Positions 25,398-34,223 are shown, numbered from the stretch's first letter. The stretch: 64,000 bases of DNA from JADGRF01 sp036382515 (GCA_036382515.1 DASVHQ010000119.1:1-64000), one strand, 5' to 3'. Made by a program: numbers and translations. Notes: a model not told the origin generated them from the sequence alone.

Positions 25398-25509
25398 TTC
25401 AGCGATTCCGCGAGGAGTGCGGGGATCGTTCCGCGGATGGGTCGCTTGGTTGCTGCGAGCGCGGTTGCTGCTGGCGGCGCTTGGGTCGGAGCAGCTGAGG
25501 GCGGCGGCG

Positions 25510-26892
25510 CTAGTCGGGGGGGAGCTCGGTGGCTAGCAGATGTTTCAGGCGCAGCGGGTCGAGTCGGAGGCGCAGCACTTTCTCGTTGTCGACCTGCACG
25601 GAGCCGGGGGCGGAGCCTTTGGCTTTGCGGATGTGACGGCGGTCGGCGTGGGTCACGTCGACCAGGGGCTCGCCGCGGCTCTCGCTGAAGTGAGCGGCGA
25701 GGTGGGCGGCATCGAGCAGCAAGTCTGGCGGACAGTTCTCGCCGCGTGACAGTGGCACCACGACGTGGGCACCCGTGACGTCGCGGGCGTGCAACCACAG
25801 GTCGTGGGGGCGCGCGTGCTCGAGCGTGAGGGCGTCGTTGTCGGCGGCGCCTTTGCCGACCAGGATCGCCCGGTCCTGGAAGCCACGCAGCTCGCGGTAC
25901 GGCTTGCGTGGGCTCTTGCGTTTGGCCTTGCCGCCGTCAGCTGCGGGCTCGAGCCCGCGCGCGCCCAGCTTGCGAGCTTCGGCTTGCAGCGCTTGCAGCT
26001 GCTCGGGCTCGCGCGCGACAGCGACCGCGGCCTGCAGCTCCGCGATCTGCGATAGCTCGACGCGCGTCTGCGCCAGTCGCTCGGCGGCGAGCTTGGCGCC
26101 GCGTTCGAAGCGTCGCGCACGCTGAAACCAGCCCTCGGCCTGCGCCTGCGCGCCGAGCGCAGGGTCGAGCGAGATGTCGACCCAGTCCGGCGGATCTTGT
26201 GTGAAGTCCTGCAAGCGTGCGTTGCTAGCCCCGCGCGCGATGGCGTGGAGATTCGCGAGCAGGAGCGTGGCGCGTGCGCGCAGCGCGCTCGCTTGCTGTG
26301 CGCGCGCAGCGTCGCCCTCGATCGCCTGCAGCCGCCGGCTCGCGCGCTTGTGCGTCGTGGCCAGGCTACGCAGCAGCGCAGCGCGTCCGGACTCCAGGCT
26401 CGCGCTGCTGAGCCGGCCAAGCAGCGCCTCTCCTACAGCCTCGAGCGCTTCGAGCGACGCGTGCCAGGGCTCGCTCGCGCAGGCTTGCGCTTGCAGCACT
26501 GCGGTTGGCGCATGCGCCGGCCGATGCAGGCTCGCGAGCAGCTGGCCGCGGGCATCGAGCAACACGACGTTTGCTGTCGTGCCCGGCTCGAAACGCAGGG
26601 TCTTTTCGCCGTCGGCTCGCGTGGCTCGTAGCTCGAGCAGCGCAGCATGGCTGCGCTGCAGGCAAGCCAGCCGCGCACCGCCCAGCTCCTTGCGTAGCTT
26701 CTGGACGAAGCTCGAAGCGGCCGCGCCTTTCGGTCGCTCGGTCACCAAGCCGACGCCGGCCGCGCCGGCGCGCAGCGAGACCACGAGCGTGCGCTTGTAG
26801 CGCGGAGCGATCAGCGTGATCGTGAAGAGCTCAGCGAACGGCGCGTCGATGCGCTGGATCCGCGCACCGAGCAGCGAATCGACCGGCGTCAT
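25510..26892 (-). CDS. rqcH: NFACT/RqcH-like ribosome quality control protein
   Basis: The 460-residue product has an N-terminal NFACT-N-like domain (about 1-200), coiled-coil helices (about 200-320), and an NFACT-R domain (about 340-440) with YRELRGFQDRAILVG and ARPHDLWLHARDVTGAHVV. The DLWLHA motif is diagnostic of the family, which helps tag stalled nascent chains with alanine. It is shorter than the 560-570 residues of Bacillus RqcH, and a C-terminal NFACT-C domain is not evident. ATG 26892 overlaps the stop of the upstream gene by 4 bp. Confidence 0.85.
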   Translation of the reverse strand: MTPVDSLLGARIQRIDAPFAELFTITLIAPRYKRTLVVSLRAGAAGVGLVTERPKGAAASSFVQKLRKELGGARLACLQRSHAALLELRATRADGEKTLRFEPGTTANVVLLDARGQLLASLHRPAHAPTAVLQAQACASEPWHASLEALEAVGEALLGRLSSASLESGRAALLRSLATTHKRASRRLQAIEGDAARAQQASALRARATLLLANLHAIARGASNARLQDFTQDPPDWVDISLDPALGAQAQAEGWFQRARRFERGAKLAAERLAQTRVELSQIAELQAAVAVAREPEQLQALQAEARKLGARGLEPAADGGKAKRKSPRKPYRELRGFQDRAILVGKGAADNDALTLEHARPHDLWLHARDVTGAHVVVPLSRGENCPPDLLLDAAHLAAHFSESRGEPLVDVTHADRRHIRKAKGSAPGSVQVDNEKVLRLRLDPLRLKHLLATELPPD

Positions 26893-27668
26893 GGCGAGTC
26901 GGCGTCGGCATCCTCGTCGTCCGCGTCTTCGTCTGTCTCGCCGTCGTCGTCCTCGTCCGACGCCTCGTCTTCGCTCGGCGCGACATCCCCGGGCGCGAGG
27001 CCGAAGAGCTGCTGGTCCGCAGCAATCTGCATGAGGCGCCGCGCGATGTCGAACGCGCGCGCGGCGTCCACGCTGACGAAGGCCTGGGTGGTGGGTGCGC
27101 CGCCGATCACCGCGAGCGCGTCTTCGAGCGCTGCCGGCGAGAAGCTCGAGCGATGCCCCATGGCACGCAGCTGCGCGTAGACGATGTCGCCCGTGGGCCG
27201 AGGCATCTCGAGAGGATCGAAGGCGCGCACGATGCCCAGACGCGTGCACAGCTCGTTGGTGTCGTCGGGCTCCCACAGGCCTGCGGGGGACCACACGTAA
27301 AAGCGACCCGCGCTGCGCGGCAGACGCGCGACGTAGGCGGCCAGCAGCTCACGGCTGCGGGGGCCAGGCGTGAGATCGCCAGGGGTCGGCAGGACCACGG
27401 CGCGCGCTCCGACCGCGTCGGCGGCTTGGATCAGCCACTCGAGCGACGCATCGAGCTCTGGATCGCTGCGCAGCGGCCCGCGCTTGCTCACCACGCTGGC
27501 GCGTGGTGCACGCAAGGCCACCTGGAAGTCGGCGGGCAGCTTGGCGCGCCAGCTCACGAGGGTGGCAGCTCGCGGCAAGGGAGCGCGCAAGGTGAGCTCG
27601 GCGAAGCGGAGCGCCTGCACATACTTGCGGCCGGGGACGCGGTCGAGAAGGGAGCCTGTGAGCAACAT
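26889..27668 (-). CDS. DUF72-like protein with acidic tail
   Basis: The 259-residue product resembles the YecE/DUF72 TIM-barrel family. It has a strand-loop pattern with LPADFQVALRAPR, a central AVVLPTPGDLTPGPRSRELL, and YVWSPAGLWEPDDTNELC. The last 30 residues are almost pure Asp/Glu (EDEASDEDDDGETDEDADD). DUF72 function is not established. Its 4-bp overlap with the RqcH-like gene means both are made together. The match to DUF72 is by eye and moderately sure. Confidence 0.62.
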   Translation of the reverse strand: MLLTGSLLDRVPGRKYVQALRFAELTLRAPLPRAATLVSWRAKLPADFQVALRAPRASVVSKRGPLRSDPELDASLEWLIQAADAVGARAVVLPTPGDLTPGPRSRELLAAYVARLPRSAGRFYVWSPAGLWEPDDTNELCTRLGIVRAFDPLEMPRPTGDIVYAQLRAMGHRSSFSPAALEDALAVIGGAPTTQAFVSVDAARAFDIARRLMQIAADQQLFGLAPGDVAPSEDEASDEDDDGETDEDADDEDADADSP

Positions 27669-27952
27669 GATGGATCGGTGGTGCGCGGTGGCAGTGAGTT
27701 GTCGGGCGGGGCTTGGGGCCCCCGGGCTTTGTCGGGGCCAGAGCGTTGCAGCTCCTTGCCTCCGCGTCCACCCGAGCCGCGCGGATGCGGCGCACGGAGA
27801 ATTGACGGATCCCCGCGAGATCCTCTACAAATGTCGCACAGGTGGTGAGCTTGGCCGGGCCCCGATGGGCGCGGTCGGCGTGGGAAAGGGACGAGCGCCC
27901 GATCCGGGGCCGCGATGCGCGAGGCCTTGCCATACCGGGGGCGTTCTTCGCC

Positions 27953-28945
27953 ATGGAAACCGACGTCGGATTCGCGTGCGGCGCTTGCGACGCATGGAGC
28001 CCACTCGATCAAACGAGTTGCCCGGCGTGCGGTCACGACCTCACAACCCTCGGCGAGGTCCCGCAAGGCGGTGACCAGGCCGGGCGAAGCGTGGTATCAG
28101 GGGCGGGCGAAGCGGCCCAGACGTCGTCCAGCGCACAACTGTCCGAGGAAGAGCTGATGGACCAAGCACGCAACTACGTATGCAAGGAGTGCTCGACCGC
28201 CGTCCCGTCGGGGCACAAGTTCTGCGGCACGTGTGGCGCTTCCGTGCCCCCCGAAGTCGTGGAGCTGCGCACCAAGTACTTCGGGACCATGCAAACGCCT
28301 GGCAAGGCGCGCTTGATCCTGATCCGCGGTGAGGGTGGCGTCGATGGCCTGAGCTACATGCTCCAGGGCACCGAGCACCTCGCCGGCCGCGAAGACGGCC
28401 AGATTCTGTTCCCCGAGGACAACTGGCTGTCGCCGCGTCACGCGAATTTCGTGTACGAGGGTGGGCAGCTCGTGGTGCGCGACGAAGACAGCCTCAACGG
28501 CGTCTACGTGCGCGTACGGGCGCCGGTGGCCCTGACCTACGGCGACACGTTTCTGTGCGGCGAGCAGCTCTTCCGGATCGAGCCGGCGCCGCGGGACACC
28601 GCCGGCCCGTCGCCCGATCAAACCTATTTCTACTCCTCGCCGCGCAAGCGCTACACCTTCAAGCTCGTGCAACTGCTCACCGGCGGCGCAACCGGCATCG
28701 CCTTCTGTGCCACGGGTGCATCGGCGCAGGTCGGCCGTGAAGAGTGTGACCTCAACTTCCCCACGGACGTGTACATGTCCGGCACCCATGCCAAGCTCGA
28801 GCAAGTGAGCGACGGCGTGTTCAACCTGATCGACAGCGAATCCAAGAACGGCACCTACGTGCGCATCACGGCGCCTGCGCGCTTGCAGCACGGCGCCTAT
28901 CTGTTCCTCGGCAGGGAGCTCCTGCGCGTGGAGATGACAGCGTGA
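27953..28945 (+). CDS. Double zinc-ribbon, double FHA-domain protein
   Basis: From ATG 27953 the product has 330 residues. Two zinc-ribbon Cys sets lie at about residues 9-27 (CGAC, CPAC) and 77-94 (CKEC, CGTC). Two FHA-like domains follow: about 130-205 (LAGREDGQILFPED, LSPRHANFVY, DSLNGVYVRV) and about 230-330 (QVGREECDLNFPTD, MSGTHAKLE, SKNGTYVRI). FHA domains bind phosphothreonine. Between ribbon 2 and FHA 1 is KYFGTMQTP, a possible phosphorylation site. It is 70 bp upstream of a paralogous gene. The frame is open upstream but without domain content. Confidence 0.88.
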   Translation: METDVGFACGACDAWSPLDQTSCPACGHDLTTLGEVPQGGDQAGRSVVSGAGEAAQTSSSAQLSEEELMDQARNYVCKECSTAVPSGHKFCGTCGASVPPEVVELRTKYFGTMQTPGKARLILIRGEGGVDGLSYMLQGTEHLAGREDGQILFPEDNWLSPRHANFVYEGGQLVVRDEDSLNGVYVRVRAPVALTYGDTFLCGEQLFRIEPAPRDTAGPSPDQTYFYSSPRKRYTFKLVQLLTGGATGIAFCATGASAQVGREECDLNFPTDVYMSGTHAKLEQVSDGVFNLIDSESKNGTYVRITAPARLQHGAYLFLGRELLRVEMTA

Positions 28946-29015
28946 CCCTACCCGCAGAGCTGACGCGCTGCGCGTGCGGAAATTACCTTAGGCGTGTGTG
29001 TGACAGGAGGCTTCG

Positions 29016-30137
29016 GTGATCGTCTGCCCCAGGTGCAGCAAAGAAAACCAGGACCATTACAAGTTCTGTCTGGGCTGTGGCTCCGAGCTCCCGCGTGAAG
29101 CGGCTGCGCCGAAGAATTTCTCGGCGCGGACGCCGCCTTCGGCCATGCCCGCGGTCACGCCTGCAGCTGCGCCCGCTCGCGCTCCGGAGAAGAATCTCCA
29201 GTTCGCGGCGACCCAGCAGGGCAGCTTGTCCAATCCGCCCGCACCGCTGCCACGCGGCTCCGTCGCGCAGGCTGCGCCTGCTCCCGTGGTTTCGCGCCCC
29301 GTCTCGGCGCCCGCGCCTGCACCCGTGCCGGCGCCCGTCGCCAGCGTGGTGCATGCGTGCCCCAGCTGTAGCAACCCCGTGCCGCTCGACTTCAAGTTCT
29401 GCGGCACCTGCGGTCATCGCATGACGCCGGGTGTTGCACCCGTGGCCGCTGCGCCTGCACCTGCGCCCGTACCCATGCCTGCAGCCGCACCTGCAGTCGT
29501 GGCTCGGCCGCCCCGCGGCACGGTCGTCGTGATCAACCCCGACGGCAGCGAAGGCGACAGCTTCCCGCTGGCCGATGGCAACACCACGATCGGTCGCGAC
29601 GCTGGCGCGGTGTTCGCTGCAGACGCCTACCTCTCGCCCGTGCACGCAACCTTCTCGTTCGCGGGTGCCGTGTGCTCCGTCAAGGACGAGGGCAGCCTCA
29701 ACGGCGTCTACGTCAAGCTCAAGCGCGACACGCCGGTCAAGCTGCAAGATGGCGACATCTTCCGCATCGGTCAGGAAATCCTGCGCTACGAGGCCATCAG
29801 TGGGCCGCAGCTCGTCCATGGCGTCGAGCCGATGGGCAGCCCGAACCCGGGCTACGTCGGTCGTCTATCGCTGGTGATCGGTCGCGAGTCCACGGGCAAC
29901 GCGCACCTGGTGCCACGCGACGGCATGCACATGGGTCGCGAGCGCGGCGAAGCCATCTTCCCGGATGACGGCTACGTTTCGGGTCTGCACTGCCGCGTGC
30001 ACCACGACGGCCAGAGCGCCGTGCTCACCGACGTCGGCAGCAGCAACGGAACGTTTCTGCGCATCCGTGGCCAGCGACAGGTCGTCAGCGGTGACCTCCT
30101 ACTCATGGGCCAGCAACTCTTCCGCGTGCAGTTCTGA
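29016..30137 (+). CDS. Zinc-ribbon and double FHA-domain protein, paralogue
   Basis: The 373-residue product starts at GTG 29016 with AGGAGG 6 bp upstream. It has a first zinc ribbon (CPRC near 4, CLGC near 18), a long Pro/Ala linker (about 30-108), a second ribbon (CPSC, CGTC, about 112-135), another Pro/Ala linker, and two FHA-like domains at about 165-255 (TIGRDAGAVFAADAYLS, SLNGVYVKL) and 280-373 (MGRERGEAIFPDD, SGLHCRVHH, SSNGTFLRI). It looks like a duplicated partner of the preceding gene with an expanded linker. Role inferred: phospho-dependent scaffold. Confidence 0.88.
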   Translation: MIVCPRCSKENQDHYKFCLGCGSELPREAAAPKNFSARTPPSAMPAVTPAAAPARAPEKNLQFAATQQGSLSNPPAPLPRGSVAQAAPAPVVSRPVSAPAPAPVPAPVASVVHACPSCSNPVPLDFKFCGTCGHRMTPGVAPVAAAPAPAPVPMPAAAPAVVARPPRGTVVVINPDGSEGDSFPLADGNTTIGRDAGAVFAADAYLSPVHATFSFAGAVCSVKDEGSLNGVYVKLKRDTPVKLQDGDIFRIGQEILRYEAISGPQLVHGVEPMGSPNPGYVGRLSLVIGRESTGNAHLVPRDGMHMGRERGEAIFPDDGYVSGLHCRVHHDGQSAVLTDVGSSNGTFLRIRGQRQVVSGDLLLMGQQLFRVQF

Positions 30138-30170
30138 TCGCGGCGCGGTCTCTTCACACCCGCCCACCCC

Positions 30171-30274
30171 CATCCGCGGCTTACGTTCTCGCTTCCTCGG
30201 TCACCGTACGTGAGTACGGCTCCCTCGGGCGCTGCGGGCGCGCTCGCGGCTAGAGGCCAATTCGCGCCGCTTGC
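30171..30274. repeat. 104-bp dispersed repeat, copy 2
   Basis: This is the counterpart of 25294-25397, of identical length and about 88 percent identical. It holds the hairpin CCGTACGTGAGTACGG (30204-30219), with the stem conserved and the loop changed. It also sits between convergent gene ends: the FHA gene and the alpha/beta hydrolase. Here the element is followed by a tandem duplication of its right half. Confidence 0.8.
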
Positions 30275-30361
30275 GTTGGTGTCGGTGCGGGCGTGCTCGT
30301 TGTCGCTGTGGGCGCGCTCGCAGCTGGAGGCCAAATCGCGCCGCTCGCGTTGGTGTCGGTG
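30236..30361. repeat. Tandem duplication of the repeat's right part, 74-bp period
   Basis: The segment starting GGGCGCGCTCGCGGCT at 30236 recurs starting GGGCGCGCTCGCAGCT at 30310, each followed by AGGCCAA(T/A)TCGCGCCGC and then GTTGGTGTCGGT. A third, partial relic (AGGCCAATTCG) lies near 30390. The first unit overlaps the end of the 104-bp element, so the element has grown or decayed here. Confidence 0.7.
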
Positions 30362-30577
30362 GAGCGCAGAGGGGGATGAGCGGCGTTTGAGGCCAATTCG
30401 CCCTGTTCGCGGCAGGGCACGAAGCCATCGCTTTGGCGAGGTCGTGCTGGGGCGCGGCCAAGCACGTACCGTTGGGGGAACGTGCATCTCGTCTGCACGA
30501 GCACGCGAACGTGCTCCGAGGGGTCGCCATGCGGAACGCGCGCAGGACCACCCCAGCACGTCCGATCAGCGCCTCGA

Positions 30578-31441
30578 CTACGTCAACTTCGCAAGGAAGT
30601 CGTCGATGCACGCGTTGATGAGCTCCGGCTGCTCGCTGGGCGCGGCGTGACTGGCGCCGCGGAGCTCGCGGTACACCGCGCCGGGGATCTGCTCGGCCAT
30701 GTGCTTGGTGACGTCGCGCGGGGTGAAGGTGTCCCGCTCAGCTGCGATCACGAGCGTCGGCACGCGGATGCTGCCCAGCATATCTTCGGCGCTGTGCTCG
30801 CCGGCGTGCTGCAACATTGTGAGGTAGACGTCGAGCTCGATATCGGACAGATGCTCGACGTAGAGCCGGAAGTCTTCAGGGCGCAGCGTTGCGCCATCGA
30901 TCTCGCGCAACCAGCTCGCCACGCGGTAGCTGAGCGCAGGCGGCAAGCGGCCCCACAGCGCGCGCGCCAGCGCCCCGTACTTGCGCGTGTTGGTGATCAG
31001 CGTGGGTAGCACGCGCGAGAGGATGTCGGTGCCGTGGAAAGTGTGCGTGATGCGGCCGTAGCTCCCGCACGCAAGCACGAGCGCACGCACGCGCTCGGGA
31101 TGTGTGCGGTAAAGCTCCAGCGCGACCTGACTGCCCATCGAATGCGTGAGCAGCACGGCGCGCTCGATCTGCGCCTTGTCCAGCACGCGCAGCACGTCGT
31201 CGCTCAACGTTTCGATGTCGGCGGCGGTGGGATCCACCGGCGCACCGCTGCGGCCGTGGCCACGGTAGTGGCAGTGCACGACGCGATAGTGCAGAGCCAG
31301 GTGCGGCTGGATGTGCACCCACGCCCACCCGTCGCAGCCGATGCCATCAAGCAGGACGAGCGCTGCTCCCGTCCCCCGCGAACCGTAGAACAGCTTGGTG
31401 CCGTCTGCGGCGGAGGCGAAACCGCGCTCGTCGTAATGCAT
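30578..31441 (-). CDS. Alpha/beta hydrolase
   Basis: The 287-residue product has the alpha/beta hydrolase fold. The oxyanion strand VLLDGIGCDGWAW and the HCHYRGHGRSG loop are visible. The nucleophile elbow reads LTHSMGSQ, with His in the usual Gly position, and the catalytic His appears in GASHAAPSE near 265. It probably acts on a small ester, amide or lactone, but the substrate is unknown. Length is typical. Confidence 0.88.
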   Translation of the reverse strand: MHYDERGFASAADGTKLFYGSRGTGAALVLLDGIGCDGWAWVHIQPHLALHYRVVHCHYRGHGRSGAPVDPTAADIETLSDDVLRVLDKAQIERAVLLTHSMGSQVALELYRTHPERVRALVLACGSYGRITHTFHGTDILSRVLPTLITNTRKYGALARALWGRLPPALSYRVASWLREIDGATLRPEDFRLYVEHLSDIELDVYLTMLQHAGEHSAEDMLGSIRVPTLVIAAERDTFTPRDVTKHMAEQIPGAVYRELRGASHAAPSEQPELINACIDDFLAKLT

Positions 31442-31532
31442 GGCCTACGTTGAAAGCGTGCGCGCGTCGCTCTTCACTCGCCAAGTACCAGAAGCACCAA
31501 GCACGAAGAAGCACGACGCGCGCACGACAGGC

Positions 31533-31739
31533 TCACGCCTCGTCGGGATTGTCGTCCTCGGCGCCGTCGGCCACGTCGTTCACCGACGGCAAGCGCCGGA
31601 TGTCGGGCAAGCCGATCTTGACGCAGCGCTGCACGATCCAGGAAAGGGACCGATCCAAACGGGCAGCTTCCTTCTGAATTTCCTGCAGCATGGTCTCTGG
31701 AAAGTAGAGGCTCTGCTTCCGCTTATCTGTCGCTGACAT
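31533..31739 (-). CDS. Small ribbon-helix-helix-like protein (TIGR04563 type)
   Basis: From ATG 31739, with a GAGGAGAAAGG site, the product is 68 residues. DKRKQSLYFPETMLQEIQKEA forms a likely strand plus helix, followed by LDRSLSWIVQRCVKIGLPDI as a second helix, then LPSVND and an acidic tail. This matches a small protein family common in Myxococcota, and the fold suggests a DNA-binding dimer. It is divergent from the S41 protease. A perfect inverted repeat lies in its 5' region and could be its own operator. Confidence 0.8.
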   Translation of the reverse strand: MSATDKRKQSLYFPETMLQEIQKEAARLDRSLSWIVQRCVKIGLPDIRRLPSVNDVADGAEDDNPDEA

Positions 31740-31810
31740 GCGCCCTTTCTCCTCGTGTCGAAACCGAGTGGCTAAGCCCTCGAAGTGGATCTGGTGCAAT
31801 GTGCTGCTTA

Positions 31811-31828
31811 TCGTAGCCTTTGCTACGA
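31811..31828. promoter_or_regulatory. Perfect 7-bp inverted repeat, possible operator
   Basis: TCGTAGC (31811-31817), spacer CTTT, GCTACGA (31822-31828). It lies downstream of the candidate -10 box and 71 bp before the start of the ribbon-helix-helix gene, in the divergent spacer, where an autorepressor site would be expected. Binding by that protein is inferred. Confidence 0.45.
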
Positions 31829-31835
31829 ATGCATT

Positions 31836-31862
31836 AGAGTACGACCGCGCACGCCGTGTCAA
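31836..31862 (-). promoter_or_regulatory. Candidate promoter for the RHH gene
   Basis: On the minus strand, a perfect TTGACA (31862 down to 31857) is followed by TACTCT (31841 down to 31836) with a 15-bp spacer. The spacer is 2 bp shorter than ideal. The inverted repeat lies just downstream. Confidence 0.4.
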
Positions 31863-31930
31863 CGAAACATGATGCGTCGCGCACACGGAAACACCGTTTT
31901 GCGACGAGTCGATCCCGCCGGGAGGTTTGG

Positions 31931-33292
31931 ATGAGTTTTCAGAGGCGCTGCCACGCCGCATGGGCCTGCACTTCGCACGGAGTCGCGATCTGCGCGGTGC
32001 TGCTCATCGCTGCGGCTGGTGCGCGAGCTGACGAAGCGGCCGGTGCAGGGCCGTACCCGCGCCTTGCCACTTTCGCGCGAGCGCTCGCGCACATCGAGAA
32101 CAGCTACGTCGGCGAGGTCGATCAGGACGCGCTGATCGACGGTGCCATTCGTGGGATGTTGAAGGTGCTGGACCCACATTCGGCGTACCTCGATCCGAAG
32201 CAACTGCACATGCTCGAGAGCGACACGGAGGGGCGCTTCGGCGGTGTCGGCGTCGAGATCGATCTCAGTGATGGCTGGCTCACCGTGGTGCGCGTCATGC
32301 CGCAAGGTCCGGCTGCACGCGCGGGCCTCTTGCCTGGCGACCGCTTCCTCACCATCGAGGGCAACTCCGCGCGCGACCTGCCATTCGACGAGGCCATCGA
32401 GAAGATGCGCGGCGAGCCGGGCACGCAGGTGCACATCATGCTGCGTCGTCGTGGTGTGCCGGAAGCCGTGGCCGTCACGCTCACGCGCGAGATCATCGCG
32501 GTCGAGGCGGTGACCGCGCGGGTGCTGCCTGATCGCGTCGTCTACGTGCAGCTGCGCGAGTTCCAGGAGAACACAGCGTCGGACCTGCGGCGCGTGCTCG
32601 ACGAAGCGGTGGAGCGCACGGCGGCGCAAGGTGGCGTGCGCGGCGTGCTGCTCGACTTGCGCGACAACCCCGGCGGACTGCTCAGCTCCGCCGTGCTCGT
32701 GGCAGATGAGTTCTTGAGCGACGGCGTGATCGTTTCTACGCGCGCTCGCGGTGGCAAGCTCTTGCGCGAGAACCGAGCGACGGCCGCCGGGACGCGGCCG
32801 GGCTGGCCGCTCGTGTTACTCGTGAACGGTTACTCGGCAAGCGCCTCGGAGATCGTCGCCGGCGCGTTGCACGATCACAAGCGCGCGGTGCTCGTGGGTA
32901 CTCGCACCTTCGGCAAAGGCAGCGTGCAGAACGTCATCGATCTGCCGGACGGCAGCGCACTGAAGCTGACGACCGCGCTATACTACACGCCCAGCGGCAG
33001 CTCGATCCAGGCCAAGGGCATCGAGCCCGACGTGGTCGTCGAGCAGTTGGACTCGAAGGTCTTGCGCGAGGCGCGGCTGGGCGGCGGCGAGCTCACGGAG
33101 GCCTCGCTCGAAGGTCATCTCCTGGTCGGGCCGAGCACCCCCGTCGCGCCGACGAGTGGGCAGGGCGATCGTGCTGCTCCCAAACGCGCAGTGGTCGGAG
33201 CTTCGGGCCCCGCGTTCGCCGACGACTACCAAGCCATGATGGCCTATCAAGTGCTCAAGGCACTGATCGCTAGCGCACCGGGAGCACGCTGA
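31931..33292 (+). CDS. S41-family (CtpA-type) C-terminal processing peptidase
   Basis: From ATG 31931, with GGAGG upstream, the product has 453 residues. A hydrophobic segment ending GARADEA acts as signal peptide or anchor. A PDZ domain (about 95-190; GGVGVEIDLSDGWLTV, GLLPGDRFLTIEG) precedes the S41 protease core (about 195-370). That core contains DLRDNPGGLL, the nucleophile region GYSASASEIVAGAL (Ser) and RTFGKGSVQ (Lys of the Ser-Lys dyad). The C-terminal part is Pro/Ala-rich. It should act in the periplasm on protein C-termini. The frame extends upstream but without signal character. Confidence 0.93.
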   Translation: MSFQRRCHAAWACTSHGVAICAVLLIAAAGARADEAAGAGPYPRLATFARALAHIENSYVGEVDQDALIDGAIRGMLKVLDPHSAYLDPKQLHMLESDTEGRFGGVGVEIDLSDGWLTVVRVMPQGPAARAGLLPGDRFLTIEGNSARDLPFDEAIEKMRGEPGTQVHIMLRRRGVPEAVAVTLTREIIAVEAVTARVLPDRVVYVQLREFQENTASDLRRVLDEAVERTAAQGGVRGVLLDLRDNPGGLLSSAVLVADEFLSDGVIVSTRARGGKLLRENRATAAGTRPGWPLVLLVNGYSASASEIVAGALHDHKRAVLVGTRTFGKGSVQNVIDLPDGSALKLTTALYYTPSGSSIQAKGIEPDVVVEQLDSKVLREARLGGGELTEASLEGHLLVGPSTPVAPTSGQGDRAAPKRAVVGASGPAFADDYQAMMAYQVLKALIASAPGAR

Positions 33293-33323
33293 TGCAACCC
33301 GGGTCGCAGAGGCCAGGCGCTGT

Positions 33324-34013
33324 CTAGTGCATCAGGCCGAGGTAGATGGCTACGCCCACGCCGATGCCGCCGATCACGAGCATGCCGAGGCAGCCGAGCG
33401 CGACCCACAGCCATGTCTTGCTGGTCTGCGCGAGTGGCGCGCCGCCTGGACCCGTGTGGTGCGCGGCGGCGTGATGCGGCCGTGCGGGCTCGTCGGATCG
33501 CCCGGCCGGCGCCATCGGATCGCCCGGCAGGTACTTCTTGTGCTCTTGGTCGCCGGAGGCAGCCTCGGGGGCAGGCGCAGGCGGCTTGTGCGACGCGGGG
33601 CCTGCAGCTGCTGGCTGCGAGGGCAACACGAACGCAGCCTGCGCCGGCGCAGTGGCCGCAAACGCCATCTTCTTGCGCTCTTCGCCGCCTGCGGCGGCTG
33701 CGGCGGGCAGAGCGACCGGCTGCGCGGCAGGCACGTTCGCGGCGAGCATCGTGGCCTTCAGCCCGTGCTTGGGCCCCGGCGTCGACGGGGCGGCCGGCAC
33801 ACTTGCGACCGGCGTAGCCGCTGGCGTCGACGCCGCCGCGGGCGCGACCGGCACAGGAGAGGACGCCGTCACCGGGGACGGTGTCATGATCATCGTGCCC
33901 TTGAAGCGCACGGGAGCCGCGCTCTTCTCTTTGGCCGCGAGCTCGTGGCCACAGTGCACGCACTTGATGGCCTCTGCGGTCGCTGGCTTCCCACATTCAG
34001 GACAAAAGGCCAT
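33324..34013 (-). CDS. Tail-anchored zinc-ribbon protein
   Basis: The 229-residue product begins with a zinc ribbon (CPECGKP near 4, CVHCGHE near 18). A Pro/Ala/Thr/Ser-rich linker of about 170 residues follows, and one C-terminal hydrophobic helix (about 200-226) ends almost at the C-terminus. Such a protein would be anchored by its tail with the ribbon in the cytoplasm. The linker has two short motifs, KGTMIM (near 38-43) and KATMLA (near 86-91), which resemble GTMQ in the double-FHA protein. Function is unknown. Confidence 0.75.
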   Translation of the reverse strand: MAFCPECGKPATAEAIKCVHCGHELAAKEKSAAPVRFKGTMIMTPSPVTASSPVPVAPAAASTPAATPVASVPAAPSTPGPKHGLKATMLAANVPAAQPVALPAAAAAGGEERKKMAFAATAPAQAAFVLPSQPAAAGPASHKPPAPAPEAASGDQEHKKYLPGDPMAPAGRSDEPARPHHAAAHHTGPGGAPLAQTSKTWLWVALGCLGMLVIGGIGVGVAIYLGLMH

Positions 34014-34223
34014 ACGCGATTCCGACCCGCGGGCAGAGTGCAGACCCCAGGGTGCGCTCCTTGCACTGCGTAGAGTGTCGTGACTGCCGAAAAATCGTAA
34101 CGTGTCTGGATCAGAGAGGGAAGGGGGAAGTTGTCCAAGCGCACTTGCGTTGACCCCGATCGCAGCGCGCTAGACGTGCGAAAAGCCAGCGCGTTTTGCC
34201 TGCTCGCGGGCCGCAGTGCGTCC

